Shown: positions 19,012 to 29,264, numbered from the stretch's first letter. The stretch is 64,000 nucleotides of DNA from Pseudobacteroides cellulosolvens ATCC 35603 = DSM 2933 (GCF_001262605.1 NZ_LGTC01000001.1:4846001-4910000), one strand, 5' to 3'. Numbers and translations: made by a program. Notes: generated by a model from the letters alone, not told the origin.

Positions 19012-19146
19012 ATGTTTATATCAGAAGATAAACAACACTGCCTTTTACTGGCAATATCTTTACTTATATTCATACTGCTTGCAACAGGTTCCACAGGGCT
19101 ATCACAAACACCCGATTCACCAACTATAATTCCAACTGTCATATAG
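19012..19146 (+). CDS. Small single-span membrane protein, 44 residues
   Basis: ATG at 19012 after CTAGGAGATT encodes 44 residues with a hydrophobic core (CLLLAISLLIFILLATGS) and a short Pro/Thr-rich outer tail. Stop TAG at 19144-19146. It lies 27 bases before the next gene and is probably co-transcribed with it. No function is recognised. Confidence 0.6.
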   Translation: MFISEDKQHCLLLAISLLIFILLATGSTGLSQTPDSPTIIPTVI

Positions 19147-19173
19147 GCAGAGTACAAAAGGGGGGACATTCCT

Positions 19174-19503
19174 GTGTTTTCACAAGATAATTTAAACAAG
19201 ATCTTAAGGGATGTCATGGGTTGTTTAAATAGAAATGTCCCTGGCAGCAATTCAGATAAAAACAAATCAAATAAAAACTCCAATGGCAATAAAATAAACA
19301 TTACACCTGCACAAGCCCTAGTCATCGCAGGAATTATAGGAGGTGTATTGGAAGTTGACTCAGTTTTGGTTGACAAGGATCAAGTTGTGCAAATTGTTTT
19401 AGCCGGATCTCTAAAGCAAAAGACAGAACTGGAGAAAATGTTTGATGATATTGGCTCCATGCCTTTTGATGAAGTGTTAAAGGCAATGCTGGGCAGGCTG
19501 TAA
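19174..19503 (+). CDS. Conserved clostridial-type hypothetical protein
   Basis: 109 residues starting at a GTG preceded by AAAGGGGGG. A low-complexity Asn/Lys/Ser stretch (about 27-41) separates an N-terminal helix from a hydrophobic helix (ALVIAGIIGGVLEV) and an acidic C-terminus (MPFDEVLKAMLGRL). I recognise no named family. Its position downstream of the 44-residue membrane protein suggests a shared envelope-related role, but that is inference. Confidence 0.65.
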   Translation: MFSQDNLNKILRDVMGCLNRNVPGSNSDKNKSNKNSNGNKINITPAQALVIAGIIGGVLEVDSVLVDKDQVVQIVLAGSLKQKTELEKMFDDIGSMPFDEVLKAMLGRL

Positions 19504-19717
19504 GTTTGTTGACATAACAAGCAATTTATATAAGAATACACCATAAGGTTAATGTTACAAGGGACAAGTTTACTATATTCGTTATTGCAAATAAGTAAAA
19601 TCGATACTTCACTCTCAAGATTTAAAACTTTAAAGCCGATATTTAATTAAAGCAATAGTTATCATGCCCTGCCAAAGTATGGCAAAATGATACTTTTAAA
19701 TTCAGAAAGGGTAAAAA

Positions 19718-21880
19718 ATGCTGCCAAGATTAAATATCGGTGTAATCACTCACCGCACAGAAGCTTCCTATTTCGGCACTTTACTTAATGGCATTCATGA
19801 ATCTCTTAAAAAAGAGGATGCCAACATGTTTGTCATCAATACCTTTATGATGTACAGATTTGATTCCAATTTAAAAAGGCAATCAAGTTTTTATCCTCTT
19901 GCTTCCAAAAATATAGACGGGTGGATAATTCTATCGCAAGGGGCCGATGATGAATATCTTAACATGCTGTTTAATTCCGACAAACCTGTAGTATTAATAA
20001 GCCATGATCCCCAAAAATATAACTGCGACTGCATTATACAGGAAGACAATCATTATGGTGCTGAAACTATCACCCAGCACCTTATTGATCATGGGCATAC
20101 AAAAATAGCTTATATCGGCTGGTCTCAACTGTTTGACATGAATGAGCGTTTTGAAGGTTACAAGCGTGCATTGAAAAAAAACGGCATACCCTTTGATGAA
20201 AAATTAGTATTTGATACCGAGAAAGATGCATTAATAGACTCAGGTAAAATTGCTGCAGCCAGCTTATTGCAAAGCGGGTCATTATTTACAGCAGTTTTTT
20301 GTGCCAATGATTTTATTGCACTCGGTGCTATGGAAACTTTTAAAGAGTCAGGTATAAATATTCCAGGCGATGTAGCTATTATGGGATACGATGATGTATT
20401 ATATGCCAAAAACTGCACACCCTCATTATCCAGCTTTCATCAGAACATAAAAACCATTGGGTATACAGGAGGAGAAACTTTAATTAATATCTTAAGAAAT
20501 AATGTTCCTCCAAATAAAATCATACACATAAAGTCAGAACTTGTATTAAGGGAATCCTGCGGCTGCAATATAAAAACTGAAGAAGACCTAACCCTTGAAA
20601 ACCTGAAATTAAAGGATTCAATAATTAAATGTGTAGAGGACATGCTTTTTAGAAACTACGGCTTAGGTACCGAACTATTTTCATTAGATCTGGAAGGAAT
20701 AAAGAAACTTATGCCACAAATAGTCAACAATTACTCCTGGCTATGTTTAGGGCTATTCAGCGAAGATAATCCCAACAATGGTCAACTCACTATTGAACAT
20801 ATGTCAAATTTTAACACAGAACCGATCCCCAGTCCAGCTTCAGTCTGTCCTATTGAAGAGTTTCCAAATATCAGCATGGTACCTGATTTATACCCCCTCG
20901 GGCCTGATGATATAATATGGGTACTTCCATTATCGACAATGGCAAAGAACTGGGGAGTTATCTCATACATAAGTCCTTTTAATGATACCAGTACCCTTTA
21001 CGCTTATGACATTTCCAATACAATATTTAACCTTTTGGGTATTGCTCTTGATCGTGAGGTAGCCAGCAGAGAATCCAAAAATAACCTACTCGTTCTCCAG
21101 AAAACCCTTGATACTCTTCGTGAAACTCAGGAACAATTGATTCAGACAGAGAAAATGGCATCCCTTGTGGGTGTCGTATCAGGTATTGCACATGAAATAA
21201 ATACCCCCATAGGAGTAAGTTTGACAGCTGCTTCATTTCTTGAGCAAAGCACCAATAAAGTAATTGAGCAGTTTCATACAAAAAAGCTTGGACACAAAGA
21301 TTTTATGGGCTTTTTGGAAGAATGTCTTGAAACAAGTAAAATTCTCATGTCAAATTTGCAAAGGTCGTCAGGGCTTGTCAACAGGTTTAAGGAAATTGCT
21401 GTTAACCGTTCAAACCAGAATAAAGTCAAAATAAACCTTAAGCACTTTATAGATGATATATGGACTCTATTACCTCCTGTACTAGCCAAAAATAATGTAA
21501 GCATAAACATAAACTGCCCCCATGACCTTTTAATATTGACCTATCCGGAAGGACTCATTCAAATCATTACCAGTCTTTTTGAAAACTCTATAGTTCATGG
21601 CTTTTCTGAAGGAAACAATGGGAGTATCAACATTGATGTAACTTCAAACAATAACCTATTATACATAGTTTATTCCGATGACGGGATAGGAATAGAAAAA
21701 AGTAACCTTTCAAAAATATTTGACCCATTTTTTACCACAAAGAGAGGCCTTGGCAGAATTGGTCTTGGATTAAATATTGTTTATAATATAGTAACTCAGG
21801 AATTTGGAGGGACTATCAATTGTGAAAGCGAGATTGGCAATGGAACAGTATTTCATATAACAATTCCACTCATCGGTTAA
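19718..21880 (+). CDS. Cytoplasmic LacI-type sensor histidine kinase
   Basis: This 720-residue protein starts with a LacI/periplasmic-binding-like ligand domain without the DNA-binding HTH (about 5-285: LNIGVITHRTEASYFGTLLNGI, GAETITQHLIDHGHTKIAYI, NDFIALGAMETFKESGI). A linker domain follows, then a histidine kinase: dimerisation helix with GIAHEINTP (phosphoacceptor His near 491) and HATPase (NSIVHGF, DDGIGIEKSN, FDPFFTTKRGLGRIGLGLNI). There is no signal peptide or membrane segment, so it should sense a cytosolic ligand, plausibly a sugar. No response regulator is adjacent. RBS GAAAGGG precedes the ATG. A strong terminator follows. Confidence 0.88.
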   Translation: MLPRLNIGVITHRTEASYFGTLLNGIHESLKKEDANMFVINTFMMYRFDSNLKRQSSFYPLASKNIDGWIILSQGADDEYLNMLFNSDKPVVLISHDPQKYNCDCIIQEDNHYGAETITQHLIDHGHTKIAYIGWSQLFDMNERFEGYKRALKKNGIPFDEKLVFDTEKDALIDSGKIAAASLLQSGSLFTAVFCANDFIALGAMETFKESGINIPGDVAIMGYDDVLYAKNCTPSLSSFHQNIKTIGYTGGETLINILRNNVPPNKIIHIKSELVLRESCGCNIKTEEDLTLENLKLKDSIIKCVEDMLFRNYGLGTELFSLDLEGIKKLMPQIVNNYSWLCLGLFSEDNPNNGQLTIEHMSNFNTEPIPSPASVCPIEEFPNISMVPDLYPLGPDDIIWVLPLSTMAKNWGVISYISPFNDTSTLYAYDISNTIFNLLGIALDREVASRESKNNLLVLQKTLDTLRETQEQLIQTEKMASLVGVVSGIAHEINTPIGVSLTAASFLEQSTNKVIEQFHTKKLGHKDFMGFLEECLETSKILMSNLQRSSGLVNRFKEIAVNRSNQNKVKINLKHFIDDIWTLLPPVLAKNNVSININCPHDLLILTYPEGLIQIITSLFENSIVHGFSEGNNGSINIDVTSNNNLLYIVYSDDGIGIEKSNLSKIFDPFFTTKRGLGRIGLGLNIVYNIVTQEFGGTINCESEIGNGTVFHITIPLIG

Positions 21881-21910
21881 AACACACCACAATTTGACAG
21901 TCATAAAATA

Positions 21911-21974
21911 AAATGATTTTACTGCAAATCAACAAAAGTCACACAAATTTGTAATTGCAGTAAAATCATTTTTT
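21911..21974. terminator. Bidirectional hairpin terminator
   Basis: aaatgattttactgcaa (21911-21927) pairs with ttgcagtaaaatcattt (21955-21971), followed by T residues. It separates the rightward kinase gene from the leftward pectate lyase gene and can serve both. Confidence 0.85.
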
Positions 21975-22011
21975 AATGTTTAGAAAATTCTCATCAAAAT
22001 ATCATTAATCA

Positions 22012-24644
22012 TTAATTGAAAATTGCATTAGTTAACCTGTCAAAAAGTTTTTCTCCATTACCTGAACCTGTACAGTTTGTCATTATAATTACAGCCGGAT
22101 TACCGTTACCTGTAAATCCATGCTTTAAATTATTATTGGCAACACAATTTTTAAGAACATGTGGTACAGAAGCCGTATCATCCCCTAGTTTATATCCGTT
22201 TCCATCACCACCTGTTGCGGTTCCGTTAGTCTCTTTGCCGTTTCCGCTGGCTTCACAGTTTTCCATGGTAACAACTCCAATAGCTCCTGTATCGGATTTT
22301 GTGTACAAGTCCCATCCGTCATCACAGTTGTATAAAGCTTTACAGTTTCTAAATACATTTCCATTTCCGCTAGTAAGCTTGGCAGCAAATCCGTCTGCAT
22401 TTTCCAGAGTAGAGTCCTTATTCTCAGTTGATATGCAATCCAATATAAGATTGTTGCTTGGCCATTTGTCTATTGTTTTATAAGCCGAATTGTATCTTGA
22501 TATCTGAAGTCCTGAATCATGATTTTTCTTGAATAGACATCCCTCAATTTTATTATTGTTTCCAGCTAAAAGCATTCCATTGTCCCCTGCATTTTGAATG
22601 GTTATACCTTTAATATACCAATAATTTGCTGCAAGTACGATACCTCTGTTTGAAGATTCCTCACTCATTGCCGAGAAATCCAAGACAGGCTTGTCGCTTC
22701 CATATGCAAAAATATTCTTTGTAGCGGCTGCACTTCCGTTATTACCCTCTGCAATAATTATTGTTGAAGATAGATTATAGGTACCGCCTTTTAAGAAAAT
22801 TGTTTTGCCTGGCTGAATATCTTTAATAGCCTGAGCTAAAGTTACAGATCCGTTAGGCTCAATTATTATATCTCCGCTTGCTGGAGTGGAAGATACAGCA
22901 CTTGTTGGAGTAGGAGTTGATGCTTTAGTAGGTGTTGGTGCCTTGGTTGATGTTGGCACCTTGGTAGGTGTCGCAGTTGGATTAGTTATTGGAACTATCG
23001 TAACGTTTTGAGGATAATCACTTGAGGTTTTACCGAAATATTTTGCAATAACGATTATATCCGTCATATTTACAGAGCCATCCATATTCAAATCATATGC
23101 TTCGTTATAACCAGAGCCGCCCTTTGAAGCGTTAAATGCTTTTGCGATTTGAATTATATCGGTCATGTTTATAGCATTATCCCCATTTATATCTCCTGCC
23201 ATCATTAATACAGGCGAGCTCTGTGGGCCTACCATGACACCGCTTGCATTATTGACATTTCTAATTTCTCTGGTCAAGTATGATGCTTTGCTTATTTTCA
23301 CTGTATAGCTTGAACCCTGGGGAACATTGGGCAATTCAAAATAACCATTGTTATTAGTTACAGTACTTCCCACTCCTATAACTTCCATTTTGAATCCGCT
23401 TCTTAAATCAGCAGAACTCCCATTTAAATCCGGCTTTACATATCCTGAAATTGAATAACCATTACTGTTTGAAGAAGAAGGTGATACTTTAACTGTAGGT
23501 GTCGACGTTGGTTTCATTGTTGAAGGTGGGTTGCTGGCTGTTCCTTCAAGTTTTCCTACGCCGGCATACTGTGTTACCATCGCCTTAACACTGCTCGCAG
23601 GACTTAATGCTTGGGAGTATTGATACGATGGAGTAAAACTGCATGTTGATGTAGTAGGCTGGTTTCCCTTACAGTTTATAAACTGGTTGTCCTTTACATC
23701 CCACATACCAACTTCATCACTGAAATATGTACCTATCGGTCCTTCAGCACATCCAGTTGTATCGTCAACTGATCCGGAGCCGACATTTTCAAATACATTG
23801 CCTTCAACACGGAGTTTGGCACCTACTCTGGAATTAACAGCTGAACTTTCTATGTCCAGATAGTAATTGTTGAATATGTGTCCGGTTCCTCCTCTATAGC
23901 TAGGCAAACGGGATTTGCAGTTTTCATAGAAATTGTGATGGAAGGTAATTTTTCTGTCATAGTCATCACTATCTGACGAACCCACAAGGCTTGTCTTGAA
24001 TGCATCATGGAAATAGTTCCAGGATACGGTAATGTACTCACTGGTTTTCTTTGCATCAAGGAGTCCATCATACCAGTCAACATCTCCGCCCGATATATCT
24101 CCCTTTTCATCTATTTTACCATCTCCGTTACAATCACCTATCATATTGTATATCTCGCAATGATCAACCCAAATATGATTGCTGCTTTCTATGCCTATTC
24201 CATCAAGGGGTGCCAAAGTATGATGAATCTTTAAGTTCCGGACTATAATATTGCTGGACTTATATATATTTAATCCGATACCTTCCAATTCCCCCTCGTT
24301 CCAACGCCTATAACAGAGATATTTTTAACTTCTTTTATATCAATTTTTCCAGCACCGCTTATCTTTCCATCAATTTTCATTATCAGCGGTGATGTATCAT
24401 CTTCCTTTTTGCGGGTATTTAAAAGATCATTTGCTTGAGTAAGACTGGTAATGGTTACTTCTTTTCCACCAGTTCCTCCAGTAGTGCCGCCTTCCAACGT
24501 TGCAAAACCAATCAGATCGAAATTAACCTGTCCATAGTTCTCAGCTGCAAAGACACCTGTTCTGAATAAAAATACCTGTGTACAAATTAAAGATACCATC
24601 ATGCAGCCTACAAGTATTTTTCTAAAAAAGCTTTTACTATTCAT
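22012..24644 (-). pseudogene. Bifunctional PL1-XDoc-PL9 pectate lyase, frameshifted
   Basis: Two frames make one enzyme of about 880 residues. The first frame (24644 leftward) has a signal peptide and the start of a PL1 pectate lyase (NISVIGVGTRG). It shifts at a run of five G at 24291-24295; six G would restore ...TRGELEGIGLNIY. The second frame continues PL1 (SSNHIWVDHCEI, TFHHNFYENCKSRLPSYRGG), then a Thr/Pro linker, an X module (YSISGYVKPDL), a dockerin (GDINGDNAINMTDII; DLNMDGSVNMTDII), a second linker, and a PL9 beta-helix lyase (NADGFAAKLTSGNG, NCDDGWDLYTK). Both catalytic modules act on polygalacturonate. A dockerin between two catalytic domains is unusual. RBS AGGGAGGGG supports the start at 24644. 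The shift may be real, phase-variable, or a sequencing error. Confidence 0.85.
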
Positions 24645-24852
24645 TGACTTACCCCTCCCTAAAATCATTGTTTTAGTATATTCTTAAAATTCTCTAACCT
24701 AAACCTCCTTTTGATATTTTTCACTTTATTATAGTAGTTCGAAAGTTATATAAATTTTTTTGTGCCACATTTGGATAAAAGAACATTTTAATATCTAAAA
24801 AATCATGGAAATGGTGTAATAAATAGTTAGAACACTGCTAAATGCTTAGTAA

Positions 24853-24917
24853 CAGCTAAGAAATAACATTCGATATAAATTTCGCTCATGTGTTGACTTA
24901 GCTCGTCAACAACCGTC
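24853..24917. repeat. Dispersed hairpin repeat, copy C
   Basis: Begins gctaagaaataacattcg, which is the reverse complement of the end of the copy at 50373-50456. Its middle (aatttcgct, then gttgacttagctcgtcaac) resembles the reverse complement of the copy at 27938-28015. It lies in the 380 bp gap between the pectate lyase gene and the SGNH hydrolase. Confidence 0.5.
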
Positions 24918-24968
24918 TTAATATAGATTATAGCACTTATAAGAACTGTTTTCCATACAATATATAAA

Positions 24969-25004
24969 AGCAGGTGAATACCTTAATCCGGTACTCAACC
25001 TGCC
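24969..25004 (-). terminator. Terminator of the ABC/SGNH operon
   Basis: On the minus strand gcaggttgagtacc pairs with ggtattcacctgc and is followed by TTTTATAT. It is just downstream of the SGNH hydrolase stop. Confidence 0.75.
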
Positions 25005-25026
25005 TTAGTAATGATTCAAATATAAC

Positions 25027-25836
25027 TCACATCTTATCCATCATGTCTTCCAAGCTTCTGCTTATTAATTGTGCTATCATCTGATAGCCTGCTGAATTCG
25101 GATGCAGGTTATCGGATGCAATAAAGCGATTAAGGTTTAATTTAAACATATCATAAGTCGGAATAAAAACAGCCTTAATGTCATCGGCAAAAACCAGTGA
25201 AGTAGCATGGTTCCAGCTGTTCATAAGCTGTGCATAATCATTGGTAATTCCGTCATCATAAGGATTGTATAACCCTACAAACATTATAAATGCATCCTTG
25301 TTTGTATTGCGAACCTTATTTGTTATTTCTTTCAAAGCTGCAATGTATGCTCTTTGCTTTTCCTTAAACGCATTTTCCAGGTTATTACCTTCCTGCCTCT
25401 GTATTTCCAAGAGGTCATTACCCCCTATGGAGATCAGTATAATATCTGAACTTTTAATCTCATTATCCAAACTGCCATTTTTAATCTGATCCATCAATTC
25501 TGCACTCTTAAGCCCGTCTATACCAAGATTGCTTACGATAATATCTTTTGCAGTATAATTCTTAAGGTTATCGGATAGATATCCTCCAATCCCTCTAAAT
25601 GTTTCATCACCTGTTCCTTTTGCTATTGAGTCACCCAAAATAAGAACCTTCACTGTCTTTGGATCGTTGGAAGAATTCCCTCCATTTGGTACCCCCTGCT
25701 GTGATATGGGCTTGCTTACTTCCTTAACCGGCCCGGTTGAAACTTTTACTGCCATAACAAAACCAGCACAAACAGAAATCAACGATATAAATACAATTAC
25801 TAGAATACTGAACCACATGACCTTTTTAGCCATCAA
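25027..25836 (-). CDS. Membrane-anchored SGNH/GDSL hydrolase
   Basis: This 269-residue protein has an N-terminal signal anchor (residues 5-30). The SGNH blocks are visible: VLILGDSIAKGTG (block I Ser), GIDG (block II region), ISIGGNDLLE (block III Asn) and ASDNLHPNSAGY (block V Asp-His). These enzymes cleave esters, often acetyl or acyl groups on lipids or surface glycans. It is the last gene of a unit with an ABC-2 ATPase and permease (10 bases after the permease), so it may act on the transported molecule. A hairpin terminator follows. Confidence 0.85.
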   Translation of the reverse strand: MMAKKVMWFSILVIVFISLISVCAGFVMAVKVSTGPVKEVSKPISQQGVPNGGNSSNDPKTVKVLILGDSIAKGTGDETFRGIGGYLSDNLKNYTAKDIIVSNLGIDGLKSAELMDQIKNGSLDNEIKSSDIILISIGGNDLLEIQRQEGNNLENAFKEKQRAYIAALKEITNKVRNTNKDAFIMFVGLYNPYDDGITNDYAQLMNSWNHATSLVFADDIKAVFIPTYDMFKLNLNRFIASDNLHPNSAGYQMIAQLISRSLEDMMDKM

Positions 25837-25846
25837 AGCACCCCTT

Positions 25847-26860
25847 TCACACTAGAATATCCCTTTTGGTAAAATATCCAAAACTAACAACAACAGATAA
25901 TAAAATCCATGCAGACAGAACTGCTAATGAAAATGCCATGTTCATGCCTTCAATCGGATGCAGTGAGCCTGATATATAATCTGTTAACTTCAGGTTCGCA
26001 GTAAAAAAGTAGCGAGGAAGTTTCCAGTCTTCCAGGAAGGTAGTCAAAAGAGATCCTCCTATAAGGGTTGAGAGCACAATTCCAATAGAAGCTGCAGTAC
26101 TTCTAACAAGTGTTGATATCATAAATGAAACAGATCCCACAACCACTGCTACGAAATAGGCCAGCCCGTACGTCATCATCAAATACTTCCATTGTGGTAC
26201 ATTAACAACATCAGATGTAACAAGCTTTCCCGCTACAACCTTAAATCCTGTCACTACTGGGGTTGTCCATCCCCCATATCCAAAGAAGATTCCTGACACC
26301 CCAATGGTTAATATCAATACAAAAAACATGACCAGAGCCTCTAATAGTATTATGGTAATATACTTGCTAAGCAATATCTTCCACCGTGAAACACCCCTGA
26401 CAAGAAGAAGTTTTATAGTCCCTCCGGAAAGCTCCCCAGATACTATATCTGCCGATAATATTATCATTAATAGGGGCAGCAGAAATAACAATGATTGTTC
26501 AATAAACTTAGTACTAAAGCTTACAGCAGAAACTTCTAAAGGGTTTATATTCTTATCCAGATAAAACTGCATCTGCTCCGCACGTACCCTAAGGTTGGCC
26601 CTTCTATCATCATCTATATATGGACTATCCATTCTTCTTTTTATATCAATAAGCTGCTGCTGTAAAACATTTTTCCAATCACTTGTAGCCTCAATACCTA
26701 TTCGTTTTGAAAGGTTGTCTTTGGTCCTGTCAAGTGAATGGTACTGCCCATAGGCAAATGCAGCAATTATTACAAGGATAATTCCCAGGGTAATATAAAG
26801 CCTTTTCTTGCCTATCATTTTGAAAACTTCATTTCTTACAAGATTATACAATTTCATCAC
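25847..26860 (-). CDS. ABC-2 type transporter permease
   Basis: 337 residues with six membrane segments and a large extracytoplasmic loop between TM1 and TM2 (about 45-105). GELSGGTIKLLLVRGVSRWK is the conserved ABC-2 coupling region before TM3. It overlaps the ATPase gene by 17 bases. Substrate unknown; related systems export antibiotics, lipids or sodium ions. Confidence 0.85.
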   Translation of the reverse strand: MMKLYNLVRNEVFKMIGKKRLYITLGIILVIIAAFAYGQYHSLDRTKDNLSKRIGIEATSDWKNVLQQQLIDIKRRMDSPYIDDDRRANLRVRAEQMQFYLDKNINPLEVSAVSFSTKFIEQSLLFLLPLLMIILSADIVSGELSGGTIKLLLVRGVSRWKILLSKYITIILLEALVMFFVLILTIGVSGIFFGYGGWTTPVVTGFKVVAGKLVTSDVVNVPQWKYLMMTYGLAYFVAVVVGSVSFMISTLVRSTAASIGIVLSTLIGGSLLTTFLEDWKLPRYFFTANLKLTDYISGSLHPIEGMNMAFSLAVLSAWILLSVVVSFGYFTKRDILV

Positions 26861-27758
26861 CCTCAGTAAGTTTTAAGAACAAGTCTTCCAGTGAGTTTCC
26901 ATGGGATTCGCAGTAAGATATTATTAAGCCTTCATTGAAAAACATCTGGTTAATGTCTTCCACACGTACCGCTCCAATCCCTGCCCTTACAGAATTTTTT
27001 CTGGTCTGTTCCCCATCAATATTCCATCGTTCCTTCAGTATTTCCAATGCTTTTGCAGGTTTATCCAAATACCACTCTACAATCATATCCTGTGCAATTT
27101 CATTAACCTTTACAGATTTTACAACCCGTCCTTTACTTACAATAGCTACTGTATCACAAACCAATTGAAGCTCCGATAATATATGGCTTGATATAAAAAC
27201 TGCCATTCCTTCCTCATATGCCAATTTCCTTATAAGGTGCCTGAATTCAGCTATTCCTGCAGGATCAAGGCCGTTTGTAGGCTCATCCAGTATAAGAAGT
27301 TTGGGCCTGCCCATGATAGCTTGTGCTATTCCAAGCCTCTGCCTCATGCCCAATGAATAGGTTGAAACCTTATCATTAATGCGATGACTAAGTCCAACCA
27401 TCTCCACCACTTCATCAATTCTTTCCCTGGTAATACGTTTATCCATTGCTGCAAAATGCTGTAAATTCTCCATACCTGTAAAATACTTATACATATCCGG
27501 ACTTTCAATTATACATCCTACATTGGCCATGGCCTTTTTAAAGTCATTCCTAATAGAGTATCCGCAAACCTTTATTTGTCCGCTGCTTGGCTTGATAAGT
27601 CCTACAATCATTCTAATAGTAGTTGTTTTACCTGCACCATTAGGGCCTAAAAATCCGAATATCTCCGAGGAGGACACCGATAGATTCACATCTCTCACAA
27701 TATCTTTACTGCCAAACTTCTTAGTCACTCCTGTAAGTTCAAGTACCTGAGCCATCAC
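26844..27758 (-). CDS. ABC transporter ATP-binding protein
   Basis: 304 residues with Walker A GPNGAGKTT, signature YSLGMRQRLGIAQAIMG, Walker B LLILDEPTNGLDP and switch ISSHIL. The C-terminal 80 residues are the extension typical of bacitracin/Nat-type exporters. It is the first gene of a three-gene operon with the permease and the SGNH hydrolase. Confidence 0.92.
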   Translation of the reverse strand: MMAQVLELTGVTKKFGSKDIVRDVNLSVSSSEIFGFLGPNGAGKTTTIRMIVGLIKPSSGQIKVCGYSIRNDFKKAMANVGCIIESPDMYKYFTGMENLQHFAAMDKRITRERIDEVVEMVGLSHRINDKVSTYSLGMRQRLGIAQAIMGRPKLLILDEPTNGLDPAGIAEFRHLIRKLAYEEGMAVFISSHILSELQLVCDTVAIVSKGRVVKSVKVNEIAQDMIVEWYLDKPAKALEILKERWNIDGEQTRKNSVRAGIGAVRVEDINQMFFNEGLIISYCESHGNSLEDLFLKLTEGDEIV

Positions 27759-27937
27759 AGTTCACCTACCATAATCAAAGTCATATTCCACAAAATTATA
27801 ACATATATTATAAGGCATTTCCATGAACACCCTATTATATGGTATTGAAAAAACACATTATACTAATCCTTTATTAATAATACCACTGAATTAAGTTTTT
27901 TCAAATGCTATATTAACCAGTTAAGGCATGATTGAAA

Positions 27938-28015
27938 TATTACTTCCCGTTTTGAGCGTGTGTTCACGAGTTAAGTTAACTTAGAAAGCGAAATTATACG
28001 GGAAGTTATATCTTC
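27938..28015. repeat. Dispersed hairpin repeat, copy D
   Basis: ttacttcccgttttgagcg and gcgaaattatacgggaagt form inverted ends around a middle related to copy C. The reverse complement starts gatataacttcccgta, like the starts of copies A and B. It sits in the 408 bp gap 27759-28166, which holds no gene. Confidence 0.5.
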
Positions 28016-28102
28016 AACATGACTAATTTTTAGCATTGTAAACATCTCACGAGAATTATTCCCATGTTTATGTATTATTATTAAGAATATACCCAATAAA
28101 CA

Positions 28103-28134
28103 AAAGTACCAACAGGAATTCCCGTCGGCACTTT
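28103..28134 (-). terminator. Hairpin terminator
   Basis: aaagtaccaacaggaattcc pairs with cccgtcggcacttt around a central GAATTC. It is downstream of the leftward gene ending at 28167; T residues follow on that strand. Confidence 0.65.
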
Positions 28135-28166
28135 AAAATTATTTGCTTTTACATTTTATTACAACA

Positions 28167-28601
28167 TTAATAACATACAAAGCTTTCAATATTTCTCAGA
28201 TCCACACCAAAATAAATCCATCTGAATCCTGTCCATCTCCAGCCTGCTGCCGACCTTCTTCCTACATATACAAGCCATGCCCAAAAACTCTCACCAGTAT
28301 TTAGCCAAATATAGATATATCTAAAAGTACATGGCCTTATTGCACCAGGATCAACGGCAAAAATTCCAACTCCCTGAGTTTGAGACTGCTGCGGCACAAA
28401 GGAAGGCGGCGGGCCTGACGGAGGCCTTGATGCTCCCCCTTGCATCATTGATGGCGGTCCGAATGGTGGACCGAACTGCTGCCCTTGCCCGAATGGCTGA
28501 CCAAAGGGCGGTCCAAATTGCTGGCCTTGCCCGAATGGCGGTCCAAACTGCTGGCCATCCTCCTGTGGCTGCCTATCCAAGCTGTTATAATATTCGTACA
28601 T
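28167..28601 (-). CDS. Gln/Gly/Pro/Phe-rich protein with conserved C-terminal domain
   Basis: 144 residues. The first 75 are low complexity, with repeated QQFGPPFGQ units and Pro/Gly-rich sequence. The last 60 (IRPCTFRYIYIWL, GESFWAWLVYVGRRS, RWIYFGVDLRNIESF) form an aromatic-rich domain that I recall from clostridial proteins of unknown function, often near spore or surface genes. No signal peptide. The neighbouring gene encodes a spore protein (Tlp), which weakly supports a spore-coat role. Confidence 0.65.
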   Translation of the reverse strand: MYEYYNSLDRQPQEDGQQFGPPFGQGQQFGPPFGQPFGQGQQFGPPFGPPSMMQGGASRPPSGPPPSFVPQQSQTQGVGIFAVDPGAIRPCTFRYIYIWLNTGESFWAWLVYVGRRSAAGWRWTGFRWIYFGVDLRNIESFVCY

Positions 28602-28699
28602 ACTTATTTCTCCTTAAATATAGGTTTCCATAATACATTTTATGCTATATAAAAGAGTTGGTTACATAATATGTAATCACTTTTCCAGACATTATTCAA

Positions 28700-28740
28700 C
28701 AAAAGCAGGATTGCTTTGTTTACTGCAACCCTGCTTTTGT
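28700..28740. terminator. Hairpin terminator after tlp
   Basis: caaaagcaggattgc pairs with gcaaccctgcttttg. It lies 32 bases downstream of the tlp stop. Confidence 0.65.
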
Positions 28741-28771
28741 CAATTTTCCTTAATTGGTAATTCTTTGAGCA

Positions 28772-29005
28772 TTACTTATATCCGTTTTCTCTATCAATAG
28801 CTTCATCTCTGATTTCTTTCCTCATACCATTAAGTGCATCTCTTCTTCTGTCATTCTTCTCCATGAGCACTTTCTTCATTTTTTCATCATCTGTATTGTG
28901 AATCATTTCATCTGCGAGCTCCATATTGTGAATAGTCATATTAATATTCTCTTGAATTCTTTCTACATTATCTCTTCTATCATCTGGCTTTGGCTTATTT
29001 TTCAT
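28772..29005 (-). CDS. tlp: Small acid-soluble spore protein Tlp
   Basis: 77 residues. The sequence matches the Tlp family along its length: KPDDRRDNVERIQENI near the N-terminus and NDRRRDALNGMRKEIRDEA and DRENGY at the C-terminus. Tlp is made in the forespore under late sigma control in Bacillus. I moved the start to 29005, where AGGGAGTG sits ahead of the ATG; the longer frame adds 24 residues not found in the family. It indicates a spore former. Confidence 0.88.
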   Translation of the reverse strand: MKNKPKPDDRRDNVERIQENINMTIHNMELADEMIHNTDDEKMKKVLMEKNDRRRDALNGMRKEIRDEAIDRENGYK

Positions 29006-29172
29006 AATTAAATCACTCCCTGAAAGTAAGAATGTTTTCTTATTTATTATGCCCGTTAATAAAACAAATAATTTCACTGGATAAAAATCACTATATATAT
29101 CTTGGAAAAACCTGAATCATTTTTATGATAATTGTACATATTTTATATGCAAGTGCTTTTAATTATGGAATG

Positions 29173-29264
29173 CCTTAGAAATAACTTCGTATTCTCAAGG
29201 ACAAAATCCCGACGATTTAACGGGGTTTTTGGACGATAAGAATCAGATGTTATTTCTTAGCCAT
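29173..29264. repeat. Dispersed hairpin repeat, copy A
   Basis: cttagaaataac at the left pairs with gttatttcttag at the right; the interior (ctcaaggacaaaatc, gatttaacggggttttt, ggacgataagaat) is largely self-complementary. It is about 80% identical by eye to copy B at 50373-50456 and ends 22 bases before the next gene. Confidence 0.65.
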
